This document shows, piece after piece, positions 21,832 through 33,165 of a stretch of 64,000 bases of DNA. The number at the start of each line of letters is the position of its first letter. Positions within the stretch are counted from its first letter, which is position 1. The DNA comes from Hibiscus mutabilis (lineage: Eukaryota; Streptophyta; Magnoliopsida; Malvales; Malvaceae): positions 5,317,146-5,381,145 of the forward strand of contig CM033745.1 in assembly GCA_019671005.1 (NCBI GenBank), read 5' to 3'. The translations under genes were made by a program, and so were the position numbers. The notes below the pieces were generated by a model that searched no databases, was not told the origin of the DNA, and was given only the letters and a program-made list of their open reading frames with translations.

Positions 21832-24516
21832 ATGGCGGTTTCTTCGACTCTTTCCGGTGCTAAATGGGAGCGTTTGTTGGTCAATTCTTGCTCATCGCCC
21901 TCGGCTTCTTTGCGGACTTATTCTCTTTCTCAGCAGCAAATGAAGGCCTTTTCCAAGCCTAATCGTGGAAGGAAAGGCATGGCTCAGAGGATTGGCGGAG
22001 TGAGGTGTGAAGTTGCTCAATCCAACGCTATTAACGAAGGAGAAAAAACCGATACTTCCAAGGCTTATGCGCTCTCCGCTCTTGAACAGCTCAAGACTTC
22101 CGCAGCTGACAGTACGTTTACCTTTAATCTCTGCTATTTTTTCTCCTTTTCTTCCCTTCTCTTTACTTGTTTTGGCTAAATTTTATGTCATTCAATCTTA
22201 CATTTAATTACGAATTGCTGCTTAATGTGATGACTGAAAAAAATTTTAAGCTTTTTCAAGCCGATATGTACGACCAGTTCACAATCTTTAGATATTTAGA
22301 ACATCGTTTAAATAGGAATGGCATTTGAGATTTAAAAAAAAAACCACAAAATAAAATTGTTAGATTATTGTATAGTTTTATTCTGTATATGCTAAACAAA
22401 ACTATTATTGCAAAAGAATTGTGGCTTTATTTCTACCTACTTCACATGCATTTGCTTGCTTTTGCATTTGTTGGTTGATGGGAAAAACAAAATCAAACTT
22501 TGAGCTTTACTTTATATATACCTTGCAATTGTATCAATCAAACCATCATCAATCTCCTTTCTGTGAAGTTTTTGTTTTGAAGAAGAGGGGTTAAAGCTGT
22601 GTTACTGGGACTGGGTGTAAGTGTCTGACATGGATATGATCAACTTTTCTTCTTCTTTTTTCCTGAAATTTTCGTGTATTTAGAGGGTGATCATATCCCC
22701 ATTCCCATGTCTTAGTATGTGTCAGACAGAGTTCTTCAAGAAAAATGAAGAGTGGGAGCAACATAGAAGGAAAATGTTTCCATGAACATACTATGAATAT
22801 TGATAGTTGCTTGCATGGGCTTCCCTCTTTTTGTCAACTTGCTTAAATCGGCATAATTCCATGCCTTTAATGTCTGGAAACTTCTAGATTTTAAGAACAA
22901 ACATTTAGATACGGAACCCCTTTATCTTCAATTAGAATTCACAGTATTCAAGGGATTTTTGAGGTATTTAATCAAATGTATATTACATAATCATTGTTCA
23001 GGAATATACATGTTAATTTTCCTCACAAGCTTGCTATTGGTTCATGCCAGGGTATACAAAGGAAAGGAGCAGCATTGTGGTCATAGGGCTTAGTATTCAC
23101 ACTGCACCTGTGGAGATGCGTGAGAAACTTGCCATTCCGGAAGCAGAATGGCCACGAGCCATTGGGGAATTATGTGGTTTGAACCATATTGAAGAGGCTG
23201 CTGTTCTTAGCACCTGCAACAGGATGGAAATATATGTTGTGGCTCTATCACAGCATCGTGGTGTCAAAGAAGTAACTGAATGGATGTCAAAGGTACAATA
23301 CTCTTTGGACTCTATAGTCTGTGATTTTACCTCTATGAAAATTTTAAATTTGGCAGTAGTTTAAGTAACTGCAATTTGGTTGCAGACTAGTGGTATCCCA
23401 GTTTCAGAGATCTGCGAGCACCGGTTTTTGTTGTACAACAAGGATGCTACACAGCACATCTTTGAAGTATCTGCTGGTCTTGACTCTCTTGTTCTTGGAG
23501 AAGGTCAAATTCTTGCACAAGTTAAACAAGTTGTCAAAGTTGGGCAAGGTGTTGTTGGCTTCGGAAGGAACGTTAGTGGGCTGTTCAAACATGCAATTAC
23601 TGTTGGGAAACGGGTTAGAACAGAGACTAACATTGCTGCTGGAGCTGTTTCTGTCAGCTCTGCTGCTGTTGAACTGGCTTTGATGAAGCTGCCTGAGTCC
23701 TCGCATGCTACCGCCCGAATGTTGGTTATTGGAGCAGGAAAGATGGGAAAGCTTGTGATCAAGCACTTGGTAGCAAAAGGTTGCACCAAGATGGTTGTTA
23801 TTAATAGAAGTGAGGAGAAAGTCGCAGCAATACGTGAAGAGATGAAAGGTGTTGAGATTATTTACAGACCCCTTACAGACATGCTCGCTTGTTCAGCTGA
23901 AGCTGATGTAGTCTTCACCAGTACTGCATCAGAAACCCCATTGTTTTTGAAAGAGCATGTCAAGGACCTCCCCCCTGTCAATTCTGAAGTTGGGGGGTTA
24001 AGGCTCTTCGTTGATATCTCTGTCCCACGAAATGTTGGATCATGTGTCTCAGAGGTCGAAGGCGCACGACTGTACAATGTTGATGACCTGAAGGAGGTTG
24101 TAGCTGCTAATAAAGAGGACCGACTACGAAAAGCAATGGAAGCTCAGGCCATTATTGCTGAGGAATCAAAACAGTTTGAAGCATGGAGGGATTCACTGGA
24201 AACTGTTCCAACCATCAAGAAGTTGAGAGCCTATGCAGAGAGAATTCGAGCTTCAGAGTTAGAGAAATGCTTATCGAAGATGGGTGAAGATATCCCCAAG
24301 AAGACAAGGAAGGCAGTGGATGATCTCAGTCGTGGAATTGTGAATAAACTTCTCCATGGTCCAATGCAGCACCTGAGATGCGATGGTAGTGACAGTCGAA
24401 CTCTGAGTGAGACCCTCGAGAACATGCATGCACTTAACAGAATGTTCGGCCTGGAGTCAGATATATCCCTTTTGGAACAAAAAATTCGAGCCAAGGTGGA
24501 ACAAAGCCAAAAGTAA
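21832..24516 (+). CDS. HEMA: Glutamyl-tRNA reductase, chloroplast (HEMA), 3 exons, 550 aa
   Basis: Reduces glutamyl-tRNA(Glu) with NADPH to glutamate-1-semialdehyde, the first committed and rate-setting step of chlorophyll and haem synthesis, in the plastid stroma. Exons are 21832-22111, 23051-23292 and 23386-24516, joined by GT-AG junctions in a continuous frame. Residues 1-80 are serine- and basic-rich with few acids, fitting a transit peptide. The catalytic core SSIVVIGLSIHTAPVEMREK starts near residue 100, and STCNRMEIY has the catalytic Cys near 149. LGEGQILAQVKQ follows, then the NADPH-binding VIGAGKMGK near 288-296 and a C-terminal helical dimerisation domain. Length and two-intron layout match plant HEMA1 (Arabidopsis about 543 aa). 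The ATG is the first in frame and gives the transit peptide. The paralogue (HEMA1 or HEMA2) cannot be fixed here. Confidence 0.96.
22622..22728. repeat. Imperfect inverted repeat in HEMA intron 1
   Basis: TGTCTGACA (22622-22630) pairs with TGTCAGACA (22720-22728), and ATATGATCA (22634-22642) pairs with TGATCATAT (22688-22696). The spacing is uneven, so the stem would have a large one-sided loop. It may be the remnant of a small dispersed repeat. Confidence 0.5.
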
Positions 24517-26866
24517 GTGTCAATATAGAATCTCTCACTTTGCAATCAATTACACTTCCTAACAGTCAAATAAGAGGATTACTTCCTCACGGTGTCCTGA
24601 GTTTTCATCTGCTGTAGTCGTCGACTTGAGGCTCTTATGGGGTATCTTTCAATTCATTAATTTATGAATTTGGATTCCTGTGCTCGAATCTCATTTCGCT
24701 TCACACTCTTACAACATACTTGTTTGCGGTCTTTCGGCTTTGTAGTGTGCAGTATGAAGTGAGCTTGATCCGTGTATCATTCATCTGTACGATATCTATT
24801 TGAACAATATCATTGTAATTAAATCGCTACTTGTTTTAATATAGAGCTGGAATTTTCTGTGAATGTATTGATTTGTATTTTTCTTATTTCTGTTAAGTGA
24901 TCTCCATTGCTGATATGACCCAAGATAGGAAATATGATAGGTAGTATAGTTAGTTTGTGAACAGTCAACCCAAAAACGAAACAGAGAAGGGAAGATTCTT
25001 TCATTGCATTCATAAACGTGAACGTCAGTCTAGAAAATAAGATCTCTCTATTACTTTGAGAAGAGAATCGTTGGTTTTACAGACGAACTTGGTGAGAAAA
25101 TAGACCACAAATCCAGTGGCATTAAAGTTTTGTCGAATAAATGTATACCTATGGCTGTTTGTAGAGGCAAGCAAGCCATCAAGTCGATTGATATGGTTGG
25201 ATTTATTGAATTTAACCAGTCATCTTATTCAATAGCCAAGCTATCAACTTTCATGGTCATGATTGACTTAATGGAATCAATTTAATATCGATTGGTTATA
25301 AATTTAATAAATTGATAACCAATCGATAAAATTGACTTAACCGAGACACTAACCAACTTAACCTTAAAAATCAAATTAACCAAAATGACTTAGTCGAATT
25401 AAATTGATTGTAACCGATTTATATTCTACCCTAACTGTGGAATACCTGGCTGCGGTTTGTGAATGATTTAGTATAATGTGTGATTGGCAGGGAATAGTAA
25501 TGGAATGTTATAAAGCCATCGCTTGAATCACTCTAAAACACTTATTTGGGCTTATGAAAGACCGAGTAGAGGACTCATATTGTTTATCACTACAGGTCAG
25601 TTGAGATTGGACATTGTTGGAATCTGGGCTATACCGAGTATTTGTATTCAATATGGGCTAACCTGAAGCTACTGCCTAAAAGACTCTGGCTTGTGTTCTC
25701 CAGAGAGTCGATGAGGAAGCAAGCTGAGGTGCAGTTGTCCATGGCAGACAAATGAACATAATGTGAAGGATTAGGTGCAAACAGGTGCCTCCACGGCAGA
25801 CAATTTCGTCACCACTGAAATCCTTTCAAAAACAAAATGGAACAAGACACATAAACTAGGGTACCCTCCTCCCCCAGACGTCACATTGACAACAGTAAGA
25901 TTCCCACAAGGAATCCCTGACTGAACAATAAACCAAACACATTAAGTTCCATGAAAACCACATGGTTCATCAAATGTCAGATTTTATAACCTGACTGAGG
26001 CTTCACAATAGGACCATTTGTTTTTGTCATTTGGTATCCAAAGGCAAACCGGCAACGGCTTGGAATCCAAAGACAACCGAGTGAGAAAGTGAGAAGACGT
26101 GCAGGTCTTTTGTAACCACCGGTTGCCCTTGCCTGTCATTAGAAAACGTGCAATATTTTTGGGTCCATGATGTTTTTTATTCGTTTTCGGACAAGATAAG
26201 AATCGTATTCTCTGTCATTAGTTGGCTAATAACACTGATTGCGCGCCTAAAAGGACTTGCATGCTAAGGCCAATTGTGCTTGGCTTGGCGTTTTGGTTTT
26301 AAATTGCGTGAACATCATCGATCAGTTTGAAACCAAATGCATTGCCGATTTCAGTTAACATGTCATGCTAATTGCTAAATAGTATAATGTAAAGTCCTTG
26401 ATACGAGCCATTTTGATTTGGTAATTAGAAGGCCTAATTGTATTATTTCACGATTGATTTTTGACTTAAATCTTTCAGGTTAGGAGTTCGGAATTTTCCT
26501 GCGAGAATATTTGGAATTTGGGGATTTGCGAAATCCAAAAACATGAAAATCTTATTGGGCCCCCACAGCTTTCCCATTTCTAAAAGGTTTGAAAAACACT
26601 AACCTAAAAGGCTCTCCCTTCAAAGCTAGAAACCCTAAACATCAGTTGCCTTTGAACAAGTTTTTTTTCCTCGGTTCCCAACATTTTCATGGAAAACCCA
26701 TTTTCCCTTGGTTATAAAATTCAACAAACCACAACCTTTTCAGTTTTTTTTTTCCATTGAAACAAATGTACTTTATAACAATAACAAGAAACACCCATGT
26801 TCCTAAAGCGAAGGCAAACGTGGACCTTCCCTTCCTCAGGAGCCGCCCACATGACTTAAGCTAAGG
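24517..26866. other. Intergenic between HEMA and the solo LTR
   Basis: Includes the HEMA 3' UTR. No supported coding frame. A perfect 13-bp inverted repeat with a 15-bp loop (ATCGATTGGTTAT at 25287-25299, ATAACCAATCGAT at 25315-25327) lies in a low-complexity stretch of ATTGA and TTAAC words. Confidence 0.5.
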
Positions 26867-26871
26867 CAAGT
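26867..26871 (+). repeat. Left target-site duplication of the solo LTR
   Basis: CAAGT directly before the LTR start, identical to 30003-30007. Confidence 0.85.
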
Positions 26872-29800
26872 TGTAATCACTCATTTTATCCGTTGTATAA
26901 ATATTGTATTAATATATGTTAGTTTAATAATTAGCGTATTATTTTTGCATGTATACATATCATATTATGTGTTTGTTATATATGTGTGATTAATGTGTGA
27001 CATATACGACTGCATGCATGTTATACGTACTATGGGTGTATATGTTAATATTTAAAGTCTATGGATGTCATATGTGTGTTTATATTTTATGTGTGCATTG
27101 TGTGTATGTGTGGGTATTCATGTTAATTATACGTATAGCTATATGCTTATGTGACGGTATGTCATATTAATTAAGGATGTATTGCGTATTGATGTTTGCA
27201 TTGTTACGTATATGTGTACCCGTATGTCGTGTATGTATGTGCTTGCATGTACGTACATCGTATGTATATGCCCGTATTATTATTATTAATATTATTAGTA
27301 GGGTTGGGCTAAATTAAATACAAATAAATGGATATATTAAAACCCAGACAAATTAAATGTCCAAGTCCATTATTACAAATCAAAACCCAAAATTAAAATT
27401 ACAGAGCCCATTTTTGGCCTGAATCAGATTAAGCTAACCCTAATCATCATTTTTCCTTCCGCAGCCCAATCTGAGCCGTTGGATCAAATTTTGATCCAAC
27501 GGCCCTGATCGAAAAGGGAGAACCTTCCAGAGGGCGCGTGCGACTCACTCACGGGGCTGCTGGACTTCCACGCGCGCGTGGCTTGCACACGCTGACTCCT
27601 CAGATATCAAGATGCCACGTGGCTTCATCTCGGGCATTCCCACCGATTTCTAGATTGCATCAGGACTGTCCCTTTCTCGTGCAAATCCAATCGTTGGATG
27701 AAATCTGATCCAATGACCCTGAGAGCTTCTGGCAGAACGGTCACCACCACACCATCCCACCATGCTGGTCGTACCAACCACCGCGCTCAGAGATCACCAA
27801 AGACAAGGAAAATAAGATTTTTTGTCAGTATCAAATCAACCCAAAATATGTATTTGACAGATTTTCTACCAAACCAAAAATGGGGGGATATATGTATCAA
27901 AGAAGTAATCTGTAAAGAATGGGTCCTTTTTCAGTTGTAAGGGGCTTTCCAGAAATACAAAAAAAAGTTTCATCCTCCCGTTCTTTTTTTTTTGAACATA
28001 CAAAGGTATCCACCCACCTTGAGTGTTGCATGCATGTATATGTTCTAAAAATAACAAAAGAAAATGAGTGGGGATTTTACCTTCGGTCGTCAGTTCCCCT
28101 ACTGGCAACAAGCCTAAATATGGTGAGCCGGCTAAAAGGGGAGACGTTTTTTCTGTCTCGATTTAAAAAAATATATAGTTTACGCTTCGTATATTTCTTA
28201 GATCTAGGCGAAAGGGGGAGTCTTTGTGTAGATCTAAGTTCAGGTTCGGGTTTGAGTGAGGTTTGTTTTGGTGGGTTTTTTTAGGTTCGTCGGTGCCGAC
28301 TAGCGGCGGAAGAGACGGCGGATGGCCGCCGGTTTTTGGGTTCGTCGAGGGTTGAAGATGGCTTTTGAGAGAAAATGAGAGAGTGGGGAGGGGGATATTA
28401 TCCTAGGGCTAAAAAATGAATAATGGGGGCCGGCTATCGGTTTTATAGGGGAAATAAAAATAAAATGGGTAAATACCGTCCTAAATCTCCCCGCATTCTT
28501 GAAATTTTCAGTTCTGTCTTGCCGCATGTGATATTTGCAGCCCCAGTCCCTCTCCTTTTTTGAAATCTTTCAATTTAGCCCTCAAATAAACCGAATTCAT
28601 ATTTCGAATGGTTTAATTACCCCACAGGCCATTCCGCATTTTCAAACTTTGCACTTTGAGCTTGCCCTTTGGTCATATTGCATATACAGTCCCTGCAAGT
28701 CTGTTCCAGATTTTAATTAAATCCCTGAATGTGTTTTTCGTTTATTTAATTTTTGCTTCACGATTTTCCTTTTGTTGCATTTCGGACCCTTCTCATTTTG
28801 AATGTTTGTGCCATTTAATTTCTATCATATGTTGTCAGCAAGTTCATTATGTTTATACATGTGCTAATATCACGTTTATTTGCGTATTTTGGGTTGTGCC
28901 TTCTACGTTGTTTATTTTGTTTGCTCGTATTGTACATGTTCGTTTGGTATGTTTAGTTGACTTGTACTTAGCGTGTTTGTATCTTAGCATGTATGGGTTG
29001 TTCACTTTATTTTCAGTTTACATGTTGGTACGTTTTTTTTTGTTTGCTACGTTTATTTTTTATATTATGTTTTTTGTGTTTTAATCCGTTCGTTCATCGT
29101 AAGTAGGTTTGTTTCAGATATTGTTTTAGTTCTTTGTACATCATGTTTTTATGTACCCACATGGATTTTCGTATCTTCGTTTTTTTAGGATATATGTTAG
29201 TGTGTTTCTTGGTGCTATAGAAATGTCGTGTTTTTAGTCTATGCATATAAATCTTGTCGTATGTCAAATATCAAGCATTAGTTTTTATTCTAGCATGTTT
29301 TTTAGTGTCATACAACGCCATGTATATGTTATCCATATTTTAGTTGTATTTTGTCTTAATGCGTTCAAGCATGTTGAGGTTAATTAATTCGGTTTTGGAA
29401 GTATGTTTTTTTATCTTGTTCGTGTTTGCTTTGTTTATCATGCTTTGTCTTTTTACCCGTGTATTTTATTATTTTTTGTTTAATTTTGTAATATGCATGC
29501 TTTTATATTTTAGTACCATGCTAATGCCATTGTACGTTCTATGTTTTATTTTCTAAGATTGCATATCGAGATATATAAACTGCTAATGCGGTGCCCTTTT
29601 ATCCGAGTGTAAACGGGGCCAGTATCAGGCGTAGTGATAGTGGTTGGGCGTTTACTCTCGGATAACAGGGCATTTAAAATCTACTCGCACTTATAACCAA
29701 ATTTTAAATTTATCATCACTTTAATCCGGAAAGTTTAATATTAATAAAGGGGTAATTATTAAAGTACCAATTTTAGGCGGTGCGGGTGCTAATCCTTCCC

Positions 29801-30002
29801 CATCCGTAACTGACTCTCGAACCCAAAGTTTTCAAAATCTCTGGTTTTTATGGTGTCCGGCCTACTTAAGTGGCCGGTGGCGACTCCATTTTCTTAAATA
29901 AAATACGGTATTTCTAAAACCCCGCAGAATAAATATTTTTATATCCGAAATGCAACAAACACTTTAAAAACTCGGTTTTTTAGCGAGAGAGACATCGGTA
30001 CA
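26872..30002 (+). mobile_element. Solo LTR (3131 bp) related to the Tat/Ogre-like LTRs
   Basis: Begins TGTAATCACTC and ends AGACATCGGTACA, the same termini as the gypsy LTR at 14504-17281 read on the minus strand. The last 430 bp (29570-30002) align clearly with 14504-14950 inverted, including GGTGGCGACTCCATTTT and CGGTGCGGGTGCTAATCC. The U3 half has diverged but keeps a CACGTG box (27614), a CGCG cluster (27570-27582) and palindromic CCGTTGGATC sites. Five-bp CAAGT duplications on both sides and no internal region show a solo LTR, the known product of LTR-LTR recombination. Open frames inside it (27698-28284, 28656-29084) have no recognisable domain. Confidence 0.93.
27476..27502. promoter_or_regulatory. 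Perfect 13-bp palindrome in the solo LTR U3
   Basis: CCGTTGGATCAAA and its exact inverse TTTGATCCAACGG are separated by one base. Matching CCGTTRGATC pairs occur at about the same place in the two gypsy LTRs. A regulatory role is inference. Confidence 0.45.
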
Positions 30003-30007
30003 CAAGT
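30003..30007 (+). repeat. Right target-site duplication of the solo LTR
   Basis: CAAGT directly after the LTR end, identical to 26867-26871. Confidence 0.85.
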
Positions 30008-30727
30008 AAAGGGAAGCCTTGAGGTAATGAAACCTACATCTATGTCTGAATTCTGATCGGATAAATTCCATCGATTGTTCGTTTGTGATTGCGACAGGAA
30101 AAAGTGTCATAATTCATAAAATGGTATATGAAATCTCCGAATGCCAGAGAAAAGTAATGGGCATATATATGTCAGAACCCAGAACTCAAGTCTAAGAAAA
30201 TAATAGGTTAGTACTTGAGTTGAGGTTATAATTGAGGAATTGAAAATTGCAACAAAAAAAGACATAGGAATAATAAACAAAGAGAATATAACAACAAGAA
30301 AATGATTCATTCATCATTTTCATTTCCAAGTCCAAGCTTAGCTACCCCAATCATTCTCCCACCAAAAGGATAACTTTTTTAAACTATATAAAGTGAATTG
30401 GAAAAATAACGAAGGATTAAAATCCCAATCACTCCATAAAAAAGGCAAACAAACATTCACAACTTTGTAAGTTGATAATGATGATGACAAAAATCCCTAC
30501 CTACACTTCAAATACAAACTTCTTTCCTAAACAGAAGAAAATGGGGATTTTAAACATAAGACTTTTTATATATAAAAAAGAGTAAACCATCAATCAAATG
30601 CTTGAATTTTTAGTTTATACTTTATAGTTCATGGCAGAAAGACCCGCGCCATCTACTACCACCAGCATGTCCCCCTGTTCATAATATGACAATAATTTTT
30701 TATATATAAAAGTTGTGGGGAAAAAAA
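30008..30727. other. Intergenic and 3' UTR of the WAV3-like gene
   Basis: AT-rich, no supported coding frame. The part next to 30727 is the 3' UTR of the minus-strand gene. Confidence 0.5.
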
Positions 30728-33165
30728 CTAAAATCTAGCATTTTCGAAGCCGTGTAAATCGCCGACTCGAGCCAACGACTTCTTCATGATTGCAACTTTA
30801 GCCAACTTTTCAGCCGCTCTCCAAGCCGATGAGGGCGTAAGTGGCTCTCCGTTTTCATCCATCACCACTGTCATCGACTCCCTTTCTCTTTCTCTTTCCC
30901 TTTCCCTTTCCCTATCCCTTTCCCCTTCCCCTTCCCTTTCATTCACCCTCCGCCGTTGGGTTTCCATCATCTGCTGTTTCCTCCACTGCAATTCCGCCAA
31001 CTCAGCTTCCAAACCTCTGACACATTCCTCAGCCGATAATGAATTCGACTGCATCAACAAGGCTCGAGCCGACCCCAACAAATGATAACCACTTGTCAAG
31101 TCGTTACTGCACTCGAACAGCCTTCTCGCTTCGGCTACGGCTCGAGTCGTGATGAAAAAGAATCTCAACTGTTCGATTTTGGGAGCCGATGATCGAACGT
31201 CGTTGGGCCTAGGTACGAGAAGCGCTTGATCTCTGCCGTATACGACTTCTTGGGTGGCGGGATCCTTGTAAAGACAGCGAACGCACATCACGTGGTTGGA
31301 TACAGCCGCCGAAGTCGGAACTCTCAGTTCCACGAGCAATTCCCTTTCCTCCTCGGCGTATAAATCGCCGAGCCGCACGGAGCTGGAAGTTAAAACAGTA
31401 GGCTTTCCACTACATGAATAAACGGCTGCTATTTCAGCTGGTGCTGATCCAGATGCGATGCTGAGCTGGATTCTCAAATCTTGGATCACGACGCTCAATA
31501 ACCCACCAACGCATTTAGCAAACGCATCCTCAGCTGGCTCATGGCTGTACCCGCCGTTTTGCCCGAAACCGAACGCGTGAACCGGGATTTCAATGTGAGC
31601 GAAACGAGTGGACGACGCGTGGCTTGAAGGATGACGTTTATAGGAAGCATTAGACTGGACTCTTTCGTCCTGACCGTCGGATAACAACATAATGCTAGCA
31701 ACTGGATTTCTCTCCTTCCGATCCTCTAACACTTTGGTTGCTTTCCTCAACGCTTCGCCAACGCTAGTTCCTTGACCGCAGGTGAGGCGGTCAATAATGC
31801 GCCGAGCAGCTTTTTGACCCTGAGCCGTCATTCTCCGCAGGGGGAGTAACCGTTTTGGAGTAGCCGAAAAAGCCACGATTGAAAGCCTATCACCCGAGCC
31901 GAGCGAGGAAATGACTAAGAGCATGGCGCGTTTCAACATCTGGAGTTTAGCACCGGTCATGCTTCCGCTCACATCAAGAACCGTAACCAAATCAATCGGT
32001 GCTCGATGCGACGGGTCCAAATGCGAAGTCGAATTGCCATTATTCCTCGAAGAAGCTAATATTTTTGCAGGGGGAGGTGGGGCCTTGATTTTTAAAGCCA
32101 CGGCGTAAGTTTCGTATCCACGGCCCACTGAAATGACCGCCGCTTCGGGAGACAATCTGGCCTGAACATTCCTCAAATCACGGCCGTTGAATGGGAGCAA
32201 GTCATCAGATTTGACGGTGGATGAAGAGTTGGGATTAACGAAGAACCCTTGGAACTCCTCGACGTCCTCTTCTTCTTGTTGTTCGATGTTTTCATCCGCT
32301 TCTGGAATGGGAATAAAACGAGCACCGGCGGTTGGGGAAAGCAATGATTCATCGTCATCGTAGGATCTTAAATCAGATTTTTTGGCTGTGGGTTTGGGTT
32401 TTGGTTCCGGCTGGTGCACAATTCTCGGTGAACAAGATTCAATGATCTTTTTATCTTCAATTCTGGGGGTGATATTTTCGATCAGAACGGCGTCATTTTG
32501 AGGAGTTGAGTTTTTGTGGGTGGAGAGAAGAGGAACATCTTTCCAGGTGGTATTACAAACAGGGCAAACGAGGGAATCATGTTTACGAACATGAGCAGCT
32601 ATGCATGGGAAATGAAAGGCATGTGCACATTCAGCCGTGTAAATGGCTGTTCCTTGACCTGTCTTCACGCTGTTCAAACAGACTCCACAACTACTCTGCA
32701 AAATTCAAAACATACAAAATCTAAGCTTTAGCTTATACGCCAGCAAACATTCAATACTAAGATGCATTTCAGAATATATATATATATATATATATATATA
32801 TTTCTTACCCTGAACTTGAAGCTGTTGCGAAAAAGAGAGAGCTTGAGAGGGGAACGAGGAGAGGTGGGATTTGAGGACAGAATTGATTTAGGACTTTTAG
32901 TGGCAGCTCTAGTGTTGGATTTGCATCGGAGGGTGGGACATTCACTCGTGGAAGACGGTTCAACGGTTGTGCGGCAACGAAGACTGGGGCTGGAAACTGG
33001 TTGCGGTTGAAAACGAGGAGTGGGAGGGTTACTCCCGGATGAAAAAAAGCTTAGCTTGGCACAATTCCTGGGACTGGGACTCTGTTGCCGATGCTTGTCT
33101 AGAACAGTGTTTTCTGGTTCTCTAGGGATTGTAGTGCAAAAGGCTCTTCTCCAACCAGTGCCCAT
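30728..33165 (-). CDS. WAV3: RING-H2 / VWA E3 ubiquitin ligase, WAV3 family, 2 exons, 774 aa
   Basis: Arabidopsis WAV3-family ligases act in root gravitropism and wavy root growth; that role is carried over by family. Exon 1 is 32809-33165 (119 codons) and exon 2 is 30728-32695, with a 113-bp GT-AG intron in phase 0. The start MGTGWRRAFCTTIPRE is the family signature; a GTG four codons upstream is ignored. Residues 20-115 are Ser/Pro-rich and likely disordered. The RING-H2 finger uses C122, C125, C142, H144, H147, C150, C163 and C166. An acidic linker near 255-267 (QQEEEDVEEF) precedes a VWA domain from about residue 351 with the metal-site motif DVSGSM near 360, then a beta-rich region. An Arg/Glu repeat lies before the conserved PSSAWRAAEKLAKVA end. 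The frame is intact. The exact paralogue (WAV3, WAVH or EDA40) is unsure. Confidence 0.92.
30873..30944 (-). repeat. Imperfect purine repeat coding for an Arg/Glu run in the WAV3-like gene
   Basis: The plus strand is a run of CTTTCC/CTTTCT units, coding on the minus strand for alternating Arg and Glu. It lies between the helical region and the conserved C-terminal tail and keeps frame. Confidence 0.75.
32773..32802 (-). repeat. (AT)n microsatellite in the WAV3-like intron
   Basis: About 13-14 AT units start within about 8 bp of the 5' splice site (GTAAGAAATATAT...) in an intron of only 113 bp. Confidence 0.85.

Noticed and set aside
23404..24077. Minus-strand frames across HEMA exon 3
   Set aside because: Antisense shadows of a well-supported gene.
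27698..29084. Several open frames of 80-140 codons
   Set aside because: All are inside the solo LTR; hydrophobic or basic composition with no recognisable motif.
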